Below, piece by piece: positions 61,793-64,000 of a DNA stretch of 64,000 bases. A model generated the notes under the pieces. The model was not told where the DNA came from. It was given only the letters and a program-made list of their open reading frames with translations, and ran no database searches. Numbering within the stretch: the stretch's first letter is position 1; every line of letters begins with the position of its first letter. Made by a program: the position numbers and the translations under genes. Location: NCBI RefSeq assembly GCF_040436345.1, contig NC_133223.1:22035613-22099612 (forward strand), written 5' to 3'. The DNA comes from Pagrus major. Taxonomy: Eukaryota > Chordata > Actinopteri > Spariformes > Sparidae.

Positions 61793-64000
61793 CTCAAAAA
61801 CAGGGTGAGAGGGGGACACATTAAGACTACAGGCAACACAGACTTGGGCTATGTGAGAACACAACTTATGATGGGACACTTTCAGCTCTGTTAAAAGATG
61901 ACCTAAAGTGTATGTCTGTTCACACATATAGGTACATTACACATACAGTACAGAGTGTTGTGTACGTGGTTTTTAGTTCTGCTTGTTTCTACTTTGAGTG
62001 CTAAGTATACCCAGTATGCTAGGAAACTTTAAGATTTATTGGTTAGACATATTTTTTTTTTTTACATATGTTTTAAATTTTCTTATCAGTACCGTCTGTA
62101 AAATTCAGAAACATCACCATTTCCCCTTTCTCTTTCCCTTTCACACACCATGCCTGCAACCCAGACTGACCTACCATCATTGACAACTGAGTTTGTTTCA
62201 GGAAAATGGCAACATAAATGAAGCAGCAACACTTCAAGGCCAAACATTGTGCTCTTGTAGAAGCACTTCTACTCAGAGCACGTCTGAAATCTCTGGCTCT
62301 TTAGAAAAGGGGACCATGAAGTGTTTCAGTCCAGTGCAGTTAAAAGCAGAGTGCCTCAGATTCTCGACATTGCATGGACTGGATTTTTAACCGTGTTACA
62401 GTCAATGCGGGGGTGTGAAGCTTTGCTCTTCAGGAGCCATTGCTGTGTATGATTTTATGCTCTTGTGTAGGTTACACAAATTCTATTTGTTGCTGCATGT
62501 GACATAGCTGTAGCTAAAAACATGTTTCCACTTGATTTATGGAATTTATACAGTATCAGTTCCAGACACTCGCTTTATATCTCTTCTTTGTCATTGTTTA
62601 TTGAATAAATACATACATTTAAAAAGTTATTTAGAGATTGATTAATACATCTTTGCATCTTAAGTCTCATCCACATCAAGGTTTTCAGTTGTGCAGAAGT
62701 AGAAGAATTTGAAGAGTTAAATTCTATCAGGGTATGCTTTTGGAGAAGGCGGAGGTATAAGGGTCTGTGTCCACGTAACGTTTCTTTTCTGAGTGCCAGC
62801 GTCTTCTTTCAATTGTTGCCAATGTGAAGAGAGTGTAGCACCAACACACCCAGCATCATTTGTCAGGGTAGTCCGCCTTTTATTGCTCAGCCGATCCAAG
62901 CGCTTCTGGTTGAAAATCTCTCAACTTTTCAGAAAGGCAATGGTGGCATCACCGTCACTCTTTTTCAGGCAACCGATCATATATTAGATCAGGCAGGACT
63001 CGTCACCTGTCACCTGGGAAAACCAGAAAATACAGGAGAAGCTTGTTCTGGCTGTGTCTGTCTATCCTGAGCTTTATCAGATAGAAACTCAAAATCAGAA
63101 CAGAGACAGAAAAGTCCATTTGTTGGACACTGCTGGACACTGAATGTTGCTCTTGAGTGTTGTGCTTTTATCCCTCTACCCACTGTAAGCTGCGAGCCAG
63201 CCCTCTGTTACCATGACGTTAGCTAATGTCAGTCAAAGCCAACGCAGCGTTTTTTTTCCCTCGCTGCTCAAACGCTTCCAATCACACTGCCACATAAACA
63301 TTATGTGGACACAGGCCCTAAATGTCCACTGTCGAAGCAGACCAGCCAAAGGCTTTATTTTTATGGATAACATAGCAGGCTATGTTAATTGTTGGTATTT
63401 CCTAAATGTAAATATATTGAGGTCCTAGGTTTCCTCCACATATTTGGGCAAACACTTTTTAAAAGAAACTGCCTCTATCTTGTGCTTCTGAAGACAAAAA
63501 AGTGGAAGGTTGTGTGTTTGTTTGTTGAGTGTGTGGAGCTGAAAGTCTTCCTTGTTGCCATAGTGAGTGTGTGAGAGAAGTTTAGGATGATTGTAGGGGG
63601 TTTGATATGGTGAGGGGTCATCTTGAGGAATGAACTTAACCCTGGAAGGTGATTGGTATAGAGACACTTGTGCATGGAGATCATCGATCATGCAGTATCT
63701 CTGAGATAATCATGAAAGCCATTTGGACCTTAACCCATGTCCCAGAAGTCTTGGTGGCCATGTGGTACTAACGACAACTGTACGTTATGTGCGTTATGTC
63801 CATTGGGTGAATCACAATTACAACATTGTCCTTCTGTAGAGACATCACTGCTATGTGTTGGACTTTATGGCATGGCAACCACTGGTAGTAATGGCTTTGG
63901 GTGAAATAAATGGAAAAAAAAATATGACTGTTAAACAATAATGAAATTGCTCAGATTTTGAGCAAACAAACATCACATGGACACACAAACACACACAAAG
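61793..64000. other. map2 upstream intron, no exon recognised
   Basis: AT-rich DNA. No frame resembles the MAP2 N-terminus or the PKA-anchoring segment, so those exons are probably further right. The (CTC)n and T runs are simple sequence only. Confidence 0.45.

Overview
This is a teleost fish nuclear genome window, probably from a percomorph-type fish. It has large intron-containing genes with GT-AG splice sites, AT-rich introns and many short fish-style interspersed repeats. The coding parts match vertebrate families closely. No bacterial or viral gene content was seen. All protein identities rest on reading translations against remembered vertebrate families, since no database search was possible.

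Three genes are present. (1) Positions 198-12277, minus strand: the first 18 coding exons of cps1, mitochondrial carbamoyl-phosphate synthetase. They encode about 731 residues: transit peptide, the complete glutaminase half, and the start of the synthetase half. The gene runs off the left edge. It keeps a Cys-His-Glu triad (C294, H378, E380), so it is the glutamine-using fish form (CPS III), not the ammonia-only mammalian CPS I. (2) Positions 25041-30782, plus strand: a complete myl1, fast skeletal myosin essential light chain, long (A1/LC1) form, 191 residues in six coding exons, with a TATA-type promoter and a poly(A) signal. (3) Positions 34445-61792, minus strand: the 3' part of map2, microtubule-associated protein 2. 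Fourteen coding exons were read, including a 3165-nt giant exon and all microtubule-binding repeats. The 5' end lies beyond the right edge.

Layout: cps1 (minus), about 12.6 kb of repeat-rich intergenic DNA, myl1 (plus), a short 3 kb convergent interval, then map2 (minus). The order and relative orientation match human 2q34 (MAP2, MYL1, CPS1) as I recall it, but the human genes between them (UNC80, RPE, KANSL1L, ACADL, LANCL1) are not seen. The three genes do not share a pathway; their adjacency is conserved synteny. cps1 supplies carbamoyl phosphate in mitochondria, myl1 is a sarcomere component of fast muscle, and map2 is a neuronal microtubule protein.

The most noteworthy points are: two R2-type microtubule-repeat cassette exons in map2, giving up to five repeats plus a terminal repeat-like segment; a 13-residue Lys/Glu repeat (39-bp minisatellite) inside the map2 giant exon, predicted to form a long charged helix; the retained glutaminase triad in cps1; a perfect 28-bp stem with a 5-nt loop in a map2 intron; a MEF2/TATA-like site 5 kb upstream of myl1; and several non-autonomous DNA transposons, some nested or arranged as inverted pairs, plus a decayed Tc1-like element with TA target sites.
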